Origin: Planctomycetota bacterium
Lineage (GTDB): Bacteria > Planctomycetota > JAMOSO01
Direction of reading: 5' to 3'
DNA: 64,000 nt
Assembly (NCBI GenBank): GCA_027063065.1
Contig: JAMOSO010000055.1
Location: forward strand, 30,673-94,672
A program made the position numbers and the translations under genes. Under the pieces are notes generated by a model. The model did not search any database, was not told the origin of the DNA, and worked only from the letters and a program-made list of their open reading frames with translations. Position 1 is the stretch's first letter, and every line of letters starts with the position of its first letter. Shown here piece by piece: positions 18,926-27,526 of the stretch.

Positions 18926-20158
18926 TTACATATTGCCCATCATAGATATTAATGGCATAAATAGGGCGATTACAATATAGCCCACTGATACACCCATACC
19001 GACAATTAGCATAGGCTCTATTAAGCTCATCATTGCGCCTACTAGATTTTCAATATCAGCATCATAACCATCGGCAATTTTATTCATCATTTTAGCAACT
19101 TCTCCGGTTTCTTCACCAACATCAACCATATTTACAAGTAGTGGGTCAAATACGTTAGTGGCTTTCATTGGAGCAGCCATTGATTCACCTTCTTTAATGC
19201 CGCTGTGAATTTCACCAATTGCCCAGCGCACAACTTCATTAGAGGATGCATTTTTAACAATACTTAACCCTTCTAAAATAGGTACACCAGAGGCAATTAA
19301 AGTGCCTGTTGTACGACAAAATCTAGATACTGCACCTTTTTCATAAATTTCACCAGCTACTGGAATTTTCATAAATAACCAGTCGGTTGCAAAACGCCCT
19401 TTTTGGCTTAGACGGATTAATTTTAAGCATAACCAAAAGCTAAAAGGTATAACAGGTATGAGATACCAATAATTTTCCATCCAAACAGATAAATCTATTA
19501 GCACGGTTGTCATAGAAGGTAGTTCCATACCCATATCACCAAAAATCTTTTGGAATTTAGGTACAATCATAATCATAATACCAGTTAGAATTGTACCGGC
19601 AATCATCATAACTGATACTGGGTATACCATAGCAGATACCAGTTGTTTTTTTAGTTTCGCAGCTTTTTCTCTAAAATCAGATAGCCTATCCATAATGGTA
19701 TCAAGTACACCACCTGCTTCACCTGCTTTGACCATATTTACATATAAATTATCAAAGCATTTAGGATGTTTTGCCAAGGCATCAGAAAATGTTGAGCCAG
19801 AATTTACATCATCACTAACATCCATTAAGGCATTTTTTAATAATCCAGGTTTCATTTGCTCTTCTAATAAGGTCAACGATCTTACAATCGGTAGTCCAGC
19901 ATCTTGCAAAGTTGCCAATTGTCGAGTAAACATAGTTAATTGTTTTTGATCTACACCACCAATAATCATTCCTTGTTTTTTTTTGACTGGGGCAGCATTA
20001 TTTTTTTTAGCTCCGCCACTTTTACCGCCTTTAACTTTGGTTGGAAAAATACCTTTTCCGCGTAATTTTTCGGTTGCTTCTTCAACACTTCCAGCTTCAA
20101 TAGTGCCTTTGGTTTTTTTTCCAGCTGATGTCATTGCTTCAAACGTAAATTTTGCCAT
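18926..20158 (-). CDS. pilC: Type IV pilus inner-membrane platform protein PilC (GspF family)
   Basis: A 410-residue GspF-type protein. It starts with the usual beta segment (MAKFTFEAMTSAGKKTKGTIEA), has a Lys/Gly-rich linker around residues 45-62, and two GspF domains with hydrophobic helices near 180-200, 230-250 and 383-407. FTRQLATLQDAGLPIVRSL and MVKAGEAGGVLDTIM in the first half mirror FCRTTGTLIASGVPILEGL and MVDVGEETGEVAKMM in the second. It follows pilB with a two-base gap. In type IV pilus or type II secretion systems this protein couples the ATPase to pilin extraction. No pilin or secretin gene is in the window. Confidence 0.9.
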   Translation of the reverse strand: MAKFTFEAMTSAGKKTKGTIEAGSVEEATEKLRGKGIFPTKVKGGKSGGAKKNNAAPVKKKQGMIIGGVDQKQLTMFTRQLATLQDAGLPIVRSLTLLEEQMKPGLLKNALMDVSDDVNSGSTFSDALAKHPKCFDNLYVNMVKAGEAGGVLDTIMDRLSDFREKAAKLKKQLVSAMVYPVSVMMIAGTILTGIMIMIVPKFQKIFGDMGMELPSMTTVLIDLSVWMENYWYLIPVIPFSFWLCLKLIRLSQKGRFATDWLFMKIPVAGEIYEKGAVSRFCRTTGTLIASGVPILEGLSIVKNASSNEVVRWAIGEIHSGIKEGESMAAPMKATNVFDPLLVNMVDVGEETGEVAKMMNKIADGYDADIENLVGAMMSLIEPMLIVGMGVSVGYIVIALFMPLISMMGNM

Positions 20159-20160
20159 AT

Positions 20161-21861
20161 TTATCCTTCTTCTTCGCCTAATGTTTCACGTAGCACTTCT
20201 TCAATGGTGGTGCGTCCTTCAAGTACGGCTCTAATTCCAGATGCTCGCAATGCAATCATACCTTCTTCAACAGCAACTGCACGCAGTTCTTCAGTTGAAG
20301 ATTCTTTTACAATTGCTTCGGCAACTCGTTCTGAAATTTGAAATAATTCGTGGATGGCTGTACGTCCGCGATATCCAGAGCCATTACATTTGTCGCAACC
20401 TTTTCCATAATAAAGTTGTGTACCTTTTACATCGGCAGGTGTTAATTGTAGGGACATTAACTCTTCTTCAGTTGGGGTATATGCCGTTCGGCAACCACTA
20501 CATACAGTTTTTACTAAGCGCTGAGCCACAACTAATTTTACAGTTGCTGCTACTAAAAAATTTTCCAATCCCATATCTATCATTCTTGTAATGGCAGAAG
20601 GAGCATCGTTAGTGTGTAATGTTGAAAATACAAGGTGGCCTGTTAGTGCCGCTTCGATTGCTATCTGAGCAGTTTCTTTATCGCGCATTTCACCCACAAA
20701 TATTTTGTCAGGATCTTGGCGTAGGATAGCTCGTAAGCAAGAGGAATATGTCAATCCAACTGCTTCATTAATATTTACTTGAATGAGTCCATCAATTTCA
20801 TATTCAACAGGATCTTCAGTAGTGATAATTTTGGTTTCAATGTCATTAATTTCTGATATTGCAGCATATAATGTTGTAGTTTTACCAGATCCTGTAGGGC
20901 CAGTTACAAGTACAATTCCATTTGGTAATGTAATATATTTTCGTAATAATTCTAAATCTTGTTCACGAAAACCTAACTTTTCAATATCTAGTGATATTGA
21001 CTGTCTGTCTAATACACGTATTACAACTGATTCGCCAAAGAAACAAGGCAAAGTTGCAACACGTAAATCAACAGGGTTTCCTCCAATATTTAATGCTATA
21101 CGATTGTCCTGTGGGATTCGGCGTTCAGCAATATTCATATTAGCCATTACCTTGATACGCGAAACTAACGCAGCAGCAAGATGGCGCGGTGGAGGCATCA
21201 TTTCATACAATACACCATCGACACGATAGCGTATTTTAAATTCAGTTTCAAATGGCTCAAAATGTAAATCTGATGCTCCATCTTTAATGGCGTTTAGCAA
21301 TATTAAGTTTAATAATTTTATAACGGGCGCTGCGTTGGCTTGTTGTTCCACTGCGGCAATATCTTCGGGCCCATCATTGTCATCGCTGAGTTCCATACCA
21401 TCATCATCAAAATCACTAATTAGATTTTCGATTGATTCATCTTCGGCATAAAATTTATCTAATGCTTCTTCTACTGCGGTTTCAGTGGCAATACTTGCTT
21501 GCACTTCATCACAGTTAATTAAAAATTTTAAATCATCAAGCACATTGATATTGTTGGGGTCAGCCATCGCTACCATTAGGATGTTATTTTTAAAGTCAAA
21601 TGGAATGACTTTATACATGGTAGCCACCGACTGGGGTACCATATCGATAACAGACTCAGAAATATCAAGAGATTCTAATTTAACAAATCCAATGCCTACT
21701 TGTTTGCCTAGGGCTATGGTAAGTTCTTCTTGGGTGAGTAAACCCATTTCCACGGCAACGCTACCAAAAGGACCACCATTTTTTTTTTGTTGAATAGCAA
21801 CTTCTTCGAGTTGCGCCTCGGTTAGAAAGCCTTCTTCTTTTAGAATATCACCTAATGTCAT
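20161..21861 (-). CDS. pilB: Type IV pilus extension ATPase PilB (GspE/PilB family)
   Basis: A 566-residue secretion ATPase. The N-terminal MshEN/GspE-N region covers ~1-140, an acidic low-complexity stretch lies at ~139-170 (DFDDDGMELSDDNDGPED), and the ATPase core has Walker A GPTGSGKT (321-328), Walker B-like KIFVGEMRD (386-394) and the His box FSTLHTND. The zinc site Cys454/457/489/492 (CSGC, CDKC) is typical of PilB/GspE and absent from PilT. It powers pilus assembly at the inner membrane. The gene follows the pseudokinase gene by 46 bases. Confidence 0.92.
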   Translation of the reverse strand: MTLGDILKEEGFLTEAQLEEVAIQQKKNGGPFGSVAVEMGLLTQEELTIALGKQVGIGFVKLESLDISESVIDMVPQSVATMYKVIPFDFKNNILMVAMADPNNINVLDDLKFLINCDEVQASIATETAVEEALDKFYAEDESIENLISDFDDDGMELSDDNDGPEDIAAVEQQANAAPVIKLLNLILLNAIKDGASDLHFEPFETEFKIRYRVDGVLYEMMPPPRHLAAALVSRIKVMANMNIAERRIPQDNRIALNIGGNPVDLRVATLPCFFGESVVIRVLDRQSISLDIEKLGFREQDLELLRKYITLPNGIVLVTGPTGSGKTTTLYAAISEINDIETKIITTEDPVEYEIDGLIQVNINEAVGLTYSSCLRAILRQDPDKIFVGEMRDKETAQIAIEAALTGHLVFSTLHTNDAPSAITRMIDMGLENFLVAATVKLVVAQRLVKTVCSGCRTAYTPTEEELMSLQLTPADVKGTQLYYGKGCDKCNGSGYRGRTAIHELFQISERVAEAIVKESSTEELRAVAVEEGMIALRASGIRAVLEGRTTIEEVLRETLGEEEG

Positions 21862-21907
21862 ATTTGTTCCTTTTCATATCTCCGCACTATAACAGAAGTT
21901 AAGTTTT

Positions 21908-22873
21908 CTAGCCAATAAAAATTTGATCATACACCCATATCAATAAGGTTAATATAATAAAAATTAAAGCTATGATTTTAAATAAATTTGGTTTTTCTTG
22001 TTCTTGATCTCTAGCTATTTGGGCGAGGGTGCGTTTCATTAATTTACTTTTAGACTGGCTAGATCTGTTGCGGCCATTGTCAAAATTTTGGCGTCCTGCA
22101 ATTTTTTTAATTTCATTTAAAACTTCATCGCAATTTTTTGGACGATCGATTGCTTGTTTGGCCATCATTTTGACAATTAAATTTTGAAATTCCTGGTTGA
22201 TTTTTAAGCGAATATCTGAAATTGGTACAGGGTAAGTCTCAACTATGGCGTCTTTTAGTTCTGCATCTGACAAACCTTGAAATGGTATACACCCAGTTAA
22301 GGCATGATATAGTATTGCACCTAGAGAATATATATCACTTGAGATAGAGGTGCTTCTACCTAATACTACTTCTGGAGCCATATAATTATATATTTTATTT
22401 TCACGTCTTAACTTGCCAAATCCCATTTCGGCTAATAGGTAAAAGCCATCATTATTAATTAATATTTTTTCGGGATGCAAACAACGATGTGTTATATGCT
22501 GCGCATGTGCTTCTTTTAGGGCGTTGCATATTTGTTCCGCCAGGCTTAAGACAGTAAGCTCAGATAAGTATTTATTGTGATTTATTTTTTTACTTAAACT
22601 TCCATTGCCTGCAAAAGTCATTGCAAAATAAGTGTAATGTCGATAGTCGCCAATATCATATACGCCAACGGCATTTGGGTGGTTGACTTTGCCCAGAGTT
22701 TGGGCTTCTTTTAAGATTTGTTCTCTGTTTGCTTCTTGTAGGCGGGTATCAATGACTTTTAAAGCAACTTCTCGACCCATAGAAAGTTGAGTGGCATGAT
22801 ATAATTTGCCAATAGTACAATCGGCAATTTTTGATTTTATTTCGTATCCGTTAATAGCGGGTAGAGCCGCCAT
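21908..22873 (-). CDS. Predicted membrane-anchored Ser/Thr pseudokinase
   Basis: A 321-residue protein with a clear Hanks-type kinase fold: VAIK lysine (Lys39 in VALKVID), alphaC Glu56, APE motif (166-168), DIYSLG (180-185) and the late Arg in DRP (244). The catalytic loop reads HRCLHPEKILIN (129-140), so HRD Asp is Cys131 and the loop Asn is Lys136. DFG is EMG (149-151), and the glycine loop is degenerate (IADCTIGKLY). Those losses predict no phosphotransfer. A basic linker and a C-terminal transmembrane helix (~299-316) leave the domain in the cytoplasm. It starts three bases after panD and precedes pilB, suggesting a scaffold or sensor role near the pilus machinery; that role is inference. 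Confidence 0.85.
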   Translation of the reverse strand: MAALPAINGYEIKSKIADCTIGKLYHATQLSMGREVALKVIDTRLQEANREQILKEAQTLGKVNHPNAVGVYDIGDYRHYTYFAMTFAGNGSLSKKINHNKYLSELTVLSLAEQICNALKEAHAQHITHRCLHPEKILINNDGFYLLAEMGFGKLRRENKIYNYMAPEVVLGRSTSISSDIYSLGAILYHALTGCIPFQGLSDAELKDAIVETYPVPISDIRLKINQEFQNLIVKMMAKQAIDRPKNCDEVLNEIKKIAGRQNFDNGRNRSSQSKSKLMKRTLAQIARDQEQEKPNLFKIIALIFIILTLLIWVYDQIFIG

Positions 22874-22876
22874 GGA

Positions 22877-23242
22877 TTAATCAAGAATCTCCGTTTTGAT
22901 TATTTGATTTTTTTCATCTATCAGCACTAATTTAGGTTTGAGTATACGTGCTTCTTTGTCATCTAATTGGCAGTAACTTATGATTGTTATTTTATCTCCA
23001 ACCATGCCTCGTCTAGCTGCGGGTCCATTTAAACAAATATTACCATCACCTTTTGAGCCTTTGATTGTATAGGTTTCTAAGCGTTCGCCATTGTCAATGT
23101 TGACCACTTGTACGCGTTCGCCAGGCAGAATGTCACTCGCTTCTAGTATTTCTGCGGGTATAGTAATGCTACCTGTGTAATGTAACTCACACTGGGTGAT
23201 AGTAGCACGGTTGATTTTTGATTTATACATGGTGCGAATCAT
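22877..23242 (-). CDS. panD: Aspartate 1-decarboxylase PanD
   Basis: Pyruvoyl-dependent enzyme making beta-alanine for pantothenate. Taking ATG at 23242 gives 121 residues beginning MIRTMYKSK, like E. coli PanD, and places the self-cleavage site exactly at Gly24-Ser25 (HYTGS). Tyr58-like and GPAARRG segments follow (NGPAARRGMVGD). The start lies two bases after the panC stop; an upstream in-frame ATG at 23266 would only add residues overlapping panC. panC and panD are thus consecutive, while panB and panE are not seen here. Confidence 0.92.
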   Translation of the reverse strand: MIRTMYKSKINRATITQCELHYTGSITIPAEILEASDILPGERVQVVNIDNGERLETYTIKGSKGDGNICLNGPAARRGMVGDKITIISYCQLDDKEARILKPKLVLIDEKNQIIKTEILD

Positions 23243-23244
23243 TA

Positions 23245-24099
23245 TTAGTCCACTTCTATTATACAATTATCAATAAGACGAATATCGCCAAAATATATAG
23301 CTAAGGCCACCATTATACGACCTTTCTCGATTATATCCACATCGGCACAATTGGGCAATGAAACTATTGAGATATAATCAATTTCAATTATATCGACAGA
23401 TTTTAGCATTTCATACATACCTGCTATAATACCCATAGCGTTGCGTTCACCAGAAGTTATTTTTTCATTGGCAAAGTCTAATAGTTCTTTTAATAACGTT
23501 GCTTCTTTGCGCTCTTCAGGGTTTAGTCTGGCGTTTCTGGAGCTCATTGCCAATCCATCCGCTTCTCTTTTTGTTTCAATTAGCTCTATTTGGATTGGGA
23601 AATTTAAGTCTTCAACCATACGTGAGATAATTAATGCTTGTTGAGCATCTTTTAAACCAAAAAAAGCTTTATCAGGTAAGGTAATATTAAAAAGTTTGGC
23701 AACGACTGTTGTAACGCCACGAAAATGTCCTGGGCGACTTGCACCTTCTAGTCTGGTGCTCATTTCATTGACTACTTCTACATAAGAACAATCACCACCT
23801 GGGTACATTGTTTTTTCTTCTGGACAAAAAACAGCATCCACACCAATTTCTTTTAGCATATCGATATCACTATTGATATCGCGTGGGTAGTTTGTTAAAT
23901 CCGAGCTTTGGTTAAATTGAATAGGGTTGACAAAGATAGTTACAATAGTTGTATCACAAGCATTTAAACTGGCCTTGACTAGGCTTAAATGGCCTTTATG
24001 TAATGCACCCATGGTAGGAACAAGTCCAATATTGTTATTGTTCTGTTTTTGTTGGCGTGAAAATTCGCGCGCTTCTTGTATTGTCTTGAGTATTTGCAT
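23245..24099 (-). CDS. panC: Pantothenate synthetase PanC
   Basis: Condenses pantoate and beta-alanine using ATP, 284 residues from the chosen start. VPTMGALHKGHLSLV contains the nucleotide-binding HxGH motif; FVNPIQFNQSSDL, FCPEEKTMYPGG and GLKDAQQALIISRMV are conserved blocks, and SSRNARL is the KMSKS-like loop. I chose Met at 24099 (MQILKTIQEAREF), which fits the normal PanC N-terminus; an extra 18 upstream residues are possible but lie inside folK. Even so it overlaps the folK 3' end by 65 bases, the longest same-strand overlap in the window. Confidence 0.92.
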   Translation of the reverse strand: MQILKTIQEAREFSRQQKQNNNNIGLVPTMGALHKGHLSLVKASLNACDTTIVTIFVNPIQFNQSSDLTNYPRDINSDIDMLKEIGVDAVFCPEEKTMYPGGDCSYVEVVNEMSTRLEGASRPGHFRGVTTVVAKLFNITLPDKAFFGLKDAQQALIISRMVEDLNFPIQIELIETKREADGLAMSSRNARLNPEERKEATLLKELLDFANEKITSGERNAMGIIAGMYEMLKSVDIIEIDYISIVSLPNCADVDIIEKGRIMVALAIYFGDIRLIDNCIIEVD

Positions 24100-24553
24100 A
24101 GTAATAATCCAAAAGTTGCTTAATTGTTTGATTGTTTTCTGGATGGCGCACATTAGGCGCTATCTGTGAAAGTGGTAATAATACAAACTCCCGTTTAAGC
24201 ATTTCCGCATGCGGAATGGTTAAATAAGTAGAACGACAGATTGTATCTTTGTATAAAATGATATCAATATCAATTTCTCGTGGACCCCAAATTTGACGTT
24301 TTTTTCTGCCGATTTGTTTTTCGATTTTTTTTATAACATTTAATAATTCTATGGGTGATAAGTCAGAAATAGTTGCAACAACAGTATTTAAAAAAGTAGG
24401 TTGGTCTGTTACTCCTACGGCATCACTTTCATAAAGAGGGGCGTATTGTGTAATAATTATATTATTTTGTGTTAATAGTCTATATGCAGATTTTATATAG
24501 GCTAGCTTATCACCAAGATTGGAACCTAGGGCTAAATAAATTATATTTGACAT
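24035..24553 (-). CDS. folK: HPPK, 2-amino-4-hydroxy-6-hydroxymethyldihydropteridine pyrophosphokinase FolK
   Basis: Transfers pyrophosphate from ATP to 6-hydroxymethyl-dihydropterin in folate synthesis, 172 residues. LALGSNLGDKLAYI, YESDAVGVTDQPTFLN, GRKKRQIWGPREIDIDII and IPHAEMLKREFVLLPL are standard HPPK motifs. The last ~20 residues (after QLLDYYY) extend past the usual end and overlap panC, so they may be non-essential. It follows ribF by eight bases in a cofactor operon (ribF-folK-panC-panD). Confidence 0.93.
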   Translation of the reverse strand: MSNIIYLALGSNLGDKLAYIKSAYRLLTQNNIIITQYAPLYESDAVGVTDQPTFLNTVVATISDLSPIELLNVIKKIEKQIGRKKRQIWGPREIDIDIILYKDTICRSTYLTIPHAEMLKREFVLLPLSQIAPNVRHPENNQTIKQLLDYYYANTQDNTRSARIFTPTKTEQ

Positions 24554-24561
24554 TTTACAAG

Positions 24562-25491
24562 CTATATTTTTATTTGGTTAATAATATGTATATCTTTAGC
24601 TATTTGTGAGGCCAGTTGAGTTGCACAGTCAAATTGTTTTTGTTTTCTAATATATTTAATAAATTCAATTTCTAAGTTTGCACCGTAAATATCGTCTTGA
24701 AAATTTATTAAATGCACTTCAAGATGAGATTTAGGAGTATTGGCATTAGTAAATGTAGGGCGTGGTCCCCAATGAGCAGCTGCCAAATAAGACTTATGAT
24801 TATTGACGGTAGCTTTTACAGCCCATACTCCTTCGGGGATGGGTGCATCAAAGTTTACTATAACATTTGCAGTGGGAAATCCAATTTTTCGTCCGCGTTT
24901 ATCACCATGTCCTACTTTGCCAAGTATTTTATAATTATAGCCAAGTAATTCAGAGGCTTTAGTTAAATCTGCTTGGCTTAGTAGTTGTCTAATACGGGTG
25001 CTACTGATGTTGCCGTTAATAGTTATAGCCTTAATGGCTTCGACATTTATGCCTAGGGGATTGAGTTCTTTGCGGGCTAAATTTATATCACCACGTCTGC
25101 CATCGCCAAATCTAGTGTCATAACCTAAAACTAAATTTTGAATTTCTAAAGCATTTATTAAATAAGTATTTATAAATCTTTCTGCGGACGTATGCCGGAG
25201 TTTTTCATCAAATGGAATAATAATTGCAAAATCAAAACCCATTTTTTCAAAGAAATGTATTCTGGCTTCAGGGCTTATTAATAATTTTAAAGGTTTTTCA
25301 GGTTGTAAAATTAAATTTGGATGAGAGCTAAAGGTAATTACCCCAGCAGGTTGATTGTTTTGTTTGGCAATATTTAATGTTTTTTGTAATAGAGCCTTGT
25401 GTCCTAAATGACAACCATCAAATACACCTATTGTTATAGTAGACTGACGAGGGGCTTTATAGATACTTTCGAAATTAGAGTATATATTCAT
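24562..25491 (-). CDS. ribF: Bifunctional riboflavin kinase / FAD synthetase RibF
   Basis: A 309-residue two-domain enzyme forming FMN and FAD. The N-terminal adenylyltransferase domain has TIGVFDGCHLGH and the ISSTRIRQLL motif near 165; the C-terminal flavokinase domain has GHGDKRGRKIGFPTANV and VHLINFQDDIYG. It heads the minus-strand cofactor operon, starting 62 bases after the rpsI stop with a strong terminator between, so it should have its own promoter. Confidence 0.94.
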   Translation of the reverse strand: MNIYSNFESIYKAPRQSTITIGVFDGCHLGHKALLQKTLNIAKQNNQPAGVITFSSHPNLILQPEKPLKLLISPEARIHFFEKMGFDFAIIIPFDEKLRHTSAERFINTYLINALEIQNLVLGYDTRFGDGRRGDINLARKELNPLGINVEAIKAITINGNISSTRIRQLLSQADLTKASELLGYNYKILGKVGHGDKRGRKIGFPTANVIVNFDAPIPEGVWAVKATVNNHKSYLAAAHWGPRPTFTNANTPKSHLEVHLINFQDDIYGANLEIEFIKYIRKQKQFDCATQLASQIAKDIHIINQIKI

Positions 25492-25506
25492 TAGATGTCA
25501 TAAAAA

Positions 25507-25534
25507 AAGGCGTTTCGGAAAACCGAAACGCCTT
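25507..25534 (-). terminator. Rho-independent terminator after rpsI
   Basis: Perfect 12-base arms AAGGCGTTTCGG (25507-25518) and CCGAAACGCCTT (25523-25534) with a four-base loop. On the minus strand the hairpin is followed by a run of seven U, a textbook terminator for the rplM-rpsI operon. Confidence 0.92.
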
Positions 25535-25553
25535 GAAGTTGTATCGTAAACGA

Positions 25554-25946
25554 TTAACGTTTTGAGAATTGACGAGAACGACGGGCTTTACGAAGACCGA
25601 ATTTCTTACGTTCTACACGACGAGGATCACGAGTAACAAGACCTTCTTCACGAAGCGCACTGCGATGACCTTCTTCATTAACCATTAATGCTCTTGCAAT
25701 GCCCAAACGGATAGCGCCAGCTTGACCAGTTGTGCCGCCACCATGTACATTTACAAAAACATCAAATTTTGTGCGAGTATCAGTTGCAATCATAGGTGCA
25801 ACTGCATCATTACATAATGAGTCTAAACTAAAATACTCACCTAATTTTTTACCATTTACAATGATATCACCTTTGCCGGGTGTAATGCGTACGCGGGCAA
25901 CAGATGCCTTGCGACGGCCAGTTCCCCAATCATATGTTTTAGCCAT
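25554..25946 (-). CDS. rpsI: 30S ribosomal protein uS9
   Basis: 130 residues, the standard length. GTGRRKASVARV near the N-terminus, VHGGGTTGQAGAIRLGIARAL in the middle and the basic tail ending KARRSRQFSKR, which reaches the ribosomal P site, are all present. It follows rplM by 17 bases in the conserved rplM-rpsI order. Confidence 0.98.
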   Translation of the reverse strand: MAKTYDWGTGRRKASVARVRITPGKGDIIVNGKKLGEYFSLDSLCNDAVAPMIATDTRTKFDVFVNVHGGGTTGQAGAIRLGIARALMVNEEGHRSALREEGLVTRDPRRVERKKFGLRKARRSRQFSKR

Positions 25947-25963
25947 ATTGATTAACTCCTAGA

Positions 25964-26398
25964 TTAGAGAGCTGGTTCCCAAGCCACAGGGTTTTGAGCC
26001 GCGTGGGGGTGATCAGCAGTTGAATAAATTTTAAGTTTAGAAAGCATTTGCTTGCCAAGTTTGTTTTTTGGTAGCATTCGGCGAACAGCAAGGCGTAGAA
26101 TTTGGTCTGGATGACGTTCCATCATACGTTCATAAGAAATCTCTTTCTTGTTGCCAAAATATCCAGTTACATGGACATATTCTTTTTGTTCGGCTTTTTT
26201 TCCAGTTACAACAACTTTGTTGCAATTAGTCACTACGATAAAATCGCCAGTGTCGACATGTGGAGTATAAGTAGGCTTGTCTTTGCCCATCAACTTGGAT
26301 GCGATTTCAACAGCTAAACGGCCTAAAATCTTGCCGTCAGCGTCAACGCTAACCCAGTTGTGCTCAACTGTCTGAGAGTTTGCTTGATACGTTTTCAT
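25964..26398 (-). CDS. rplM: 50S ribosomal protein uL13
   Basis: 144 residues. WVSVDADGKILGRLAVEIAS, PHVDTGDFIVVTNCNKV, ERHPDQILRLAVRRMLPKNKLG and the C-terminal HPHAAQNP are conserved. AAGGA lies nine bases before the ATG. A 132-base leader with a candidate promoter separates it from gpsA. Confidence 0.98.
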   Translation of the reverse strand: MKTYQANSQTVEHNWVSVDADGKILGRLAVEIASKLMGKDKPTYTPHVDTGDFIVVTNCNKVVVTGKKAEQKEYVHVTGYFGNKKEISYERMMERHPDQILRLAVRRMLPKNKLGKQMLSKLKIYSTADHPHAAQNPVAWEPAL

Positions 26399-26459
26399 CT
26401 CTGAAAATCCTTATTTATTAATTTACCTAAAAAGGTGATCGGGTAAAAAGTGGTTAATT

Positions 26460-26487
26460 ACTTTATAAAATAGTTTGAATCTGTCAA
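26460..26487 (-). promoter_or_regulatory. Candidate sigma-70 promoter for rplM-rpsI
   Basis: On the minus strand, TTGACA (26487-26482, perfect -35) is followed after 16 bases by TAAAGT (26465-26460). The start of transcription would leave a leader of about 50-55 bases before rplM. Confidence 0.5.
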
Positions 26488-26530
26488 TAATTATCTGTAA
26501 TTTGTTTTTAAAAATTGGAGTTATTTTCGT

Positions 26531-27520
26531 TTAAATCTCGTCTTTTGCGTCTCTTAACATTAGATGTTGTAAAGCTTTAAGAGGATTTTTATCTTTAAAT
26601 AATACGTCGTATAGTTCTTCGGTAATTGGCATTTCAACATTGTATTTTTTTGCTAATGCTTTGGTAGCTTTAGTCGTTGGCACTCCTTCAGCTACTTGAT
26701 CCATTGAGTCGATAATTTCTTTTAAGGTTTCGCCTTTACCTATTCTGATGCCAACAGCCCTGTTACGACCAAAATCACTAAAACAGGTAGTTATTAAATC
26801 ACCCATACCACTTATACCGGCAAAGGTAGATTGTTCTGCGCCCATAGCGTCACCAAGCCTTACGATTTCCCTTAGACCTCGTACCAATAGGGCGCTTTTA
26901 GCATTGTCGCCTAGATTCATACCGTCTGCAATACCAGCGGCTAAGGCTATTACATTTTTTAAAGCAGCACCCAGTTGCACGCCTATAGTATCGGTCGTAG
27001 CATAAACGCGGATATTTTGACTCATAAATACTTTTTGAACTTGTCGAGCATAATTTAAATTTTTACTAACTGAAACCAAGGTAGCAGGCATACCACTGGC
27101 AACTTCTTCGGCATGGCTTGGGCCAAAAAAACCAGCTATTGTAGCTTTAGGTCGCAATTCTTCCATTAAATCCAAAGTGCCTTTGCCACTGCTTATTTCT
27201 ATACCTTTTGATAAAACAATCAAATTGGCATTTGCGGGTATAAAATCTTTAAAGTTTTTAAAAGCAGAGCGTATAAATTGAGTTGGTATAACAATTAAAA
27301 AATAATCACTATCTTGCAATCCACTTAAAGAGGATACAAACTTAATGCCTTCAGGTAATTTATGATTGGGTAAATAGCGTTTGTTACAATATGTTTTATT
27401 GATTTCGGCAATTTCATTAGCGTCAAAGCCCCAAACGTGAACATCATGCCCATTGCGTTTTAAAATCATAGCTGAGGCAGTACCCCAAGTTCCATTACCA
27501 AGTACAGTGATTTTTGCCAT
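26531..27520 (-). CDS. gpsA: Glycerol-3-phosphate dehydrogenase (NAD(P)+) GpsA
   Basis: Makes sn-glycerol 3-phosphate from dihydroxyacetone phosphate for phospholipids, 329 residues. N-terminal VLGNGTWGTASA is the dinucleotide fold; SKGIEISSG, GPSHAEEVASGMPA, GAALKNVIALAAGIADG (catalytic Lys) and GLREIVRLGDAMGA are diagnostic. It lies six bases after plsY, giving a plsY-gpsA phospholipid unit. Confidence 0.96.
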   Translation of the reverse strand: MAKITVLGNGTWGTASAMILKRNGHDVHVWGFDANEIAEINKTYCNKRYLPNHKLPEGIKFVSSLSGLQDSDYFLIVIPTQFIRSAFKNFKDFIPANANLIVLSKGIEISSGKGTLDLMEELRPKATIAGFFGPSHAEEVASGMPATLVSVSKNLNYARQVQKVFMSQNIRVYATTDTIGVQLGAALKNVIALAAGIADGMNLGDNAKSALLVRGLREIVRLGDAMGAEQSTFAGISGMGDLITTCFSDFGRNRAVGIRIGKGETLKEIIDSMDQVAEGVPTTKATKALAKKYNVEMPITEELYDVLFKDKNPLKALQHLMLRDAKDEI

Positions 27521-27526
27521 ATTTAA

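Noticed and set aside
20783..21229. A 148-residue plus-strand ORF opposite pilB
   Set aside because: Shadow frame of the strongly conserved PilB ATPase core; no ribosome site or family features.
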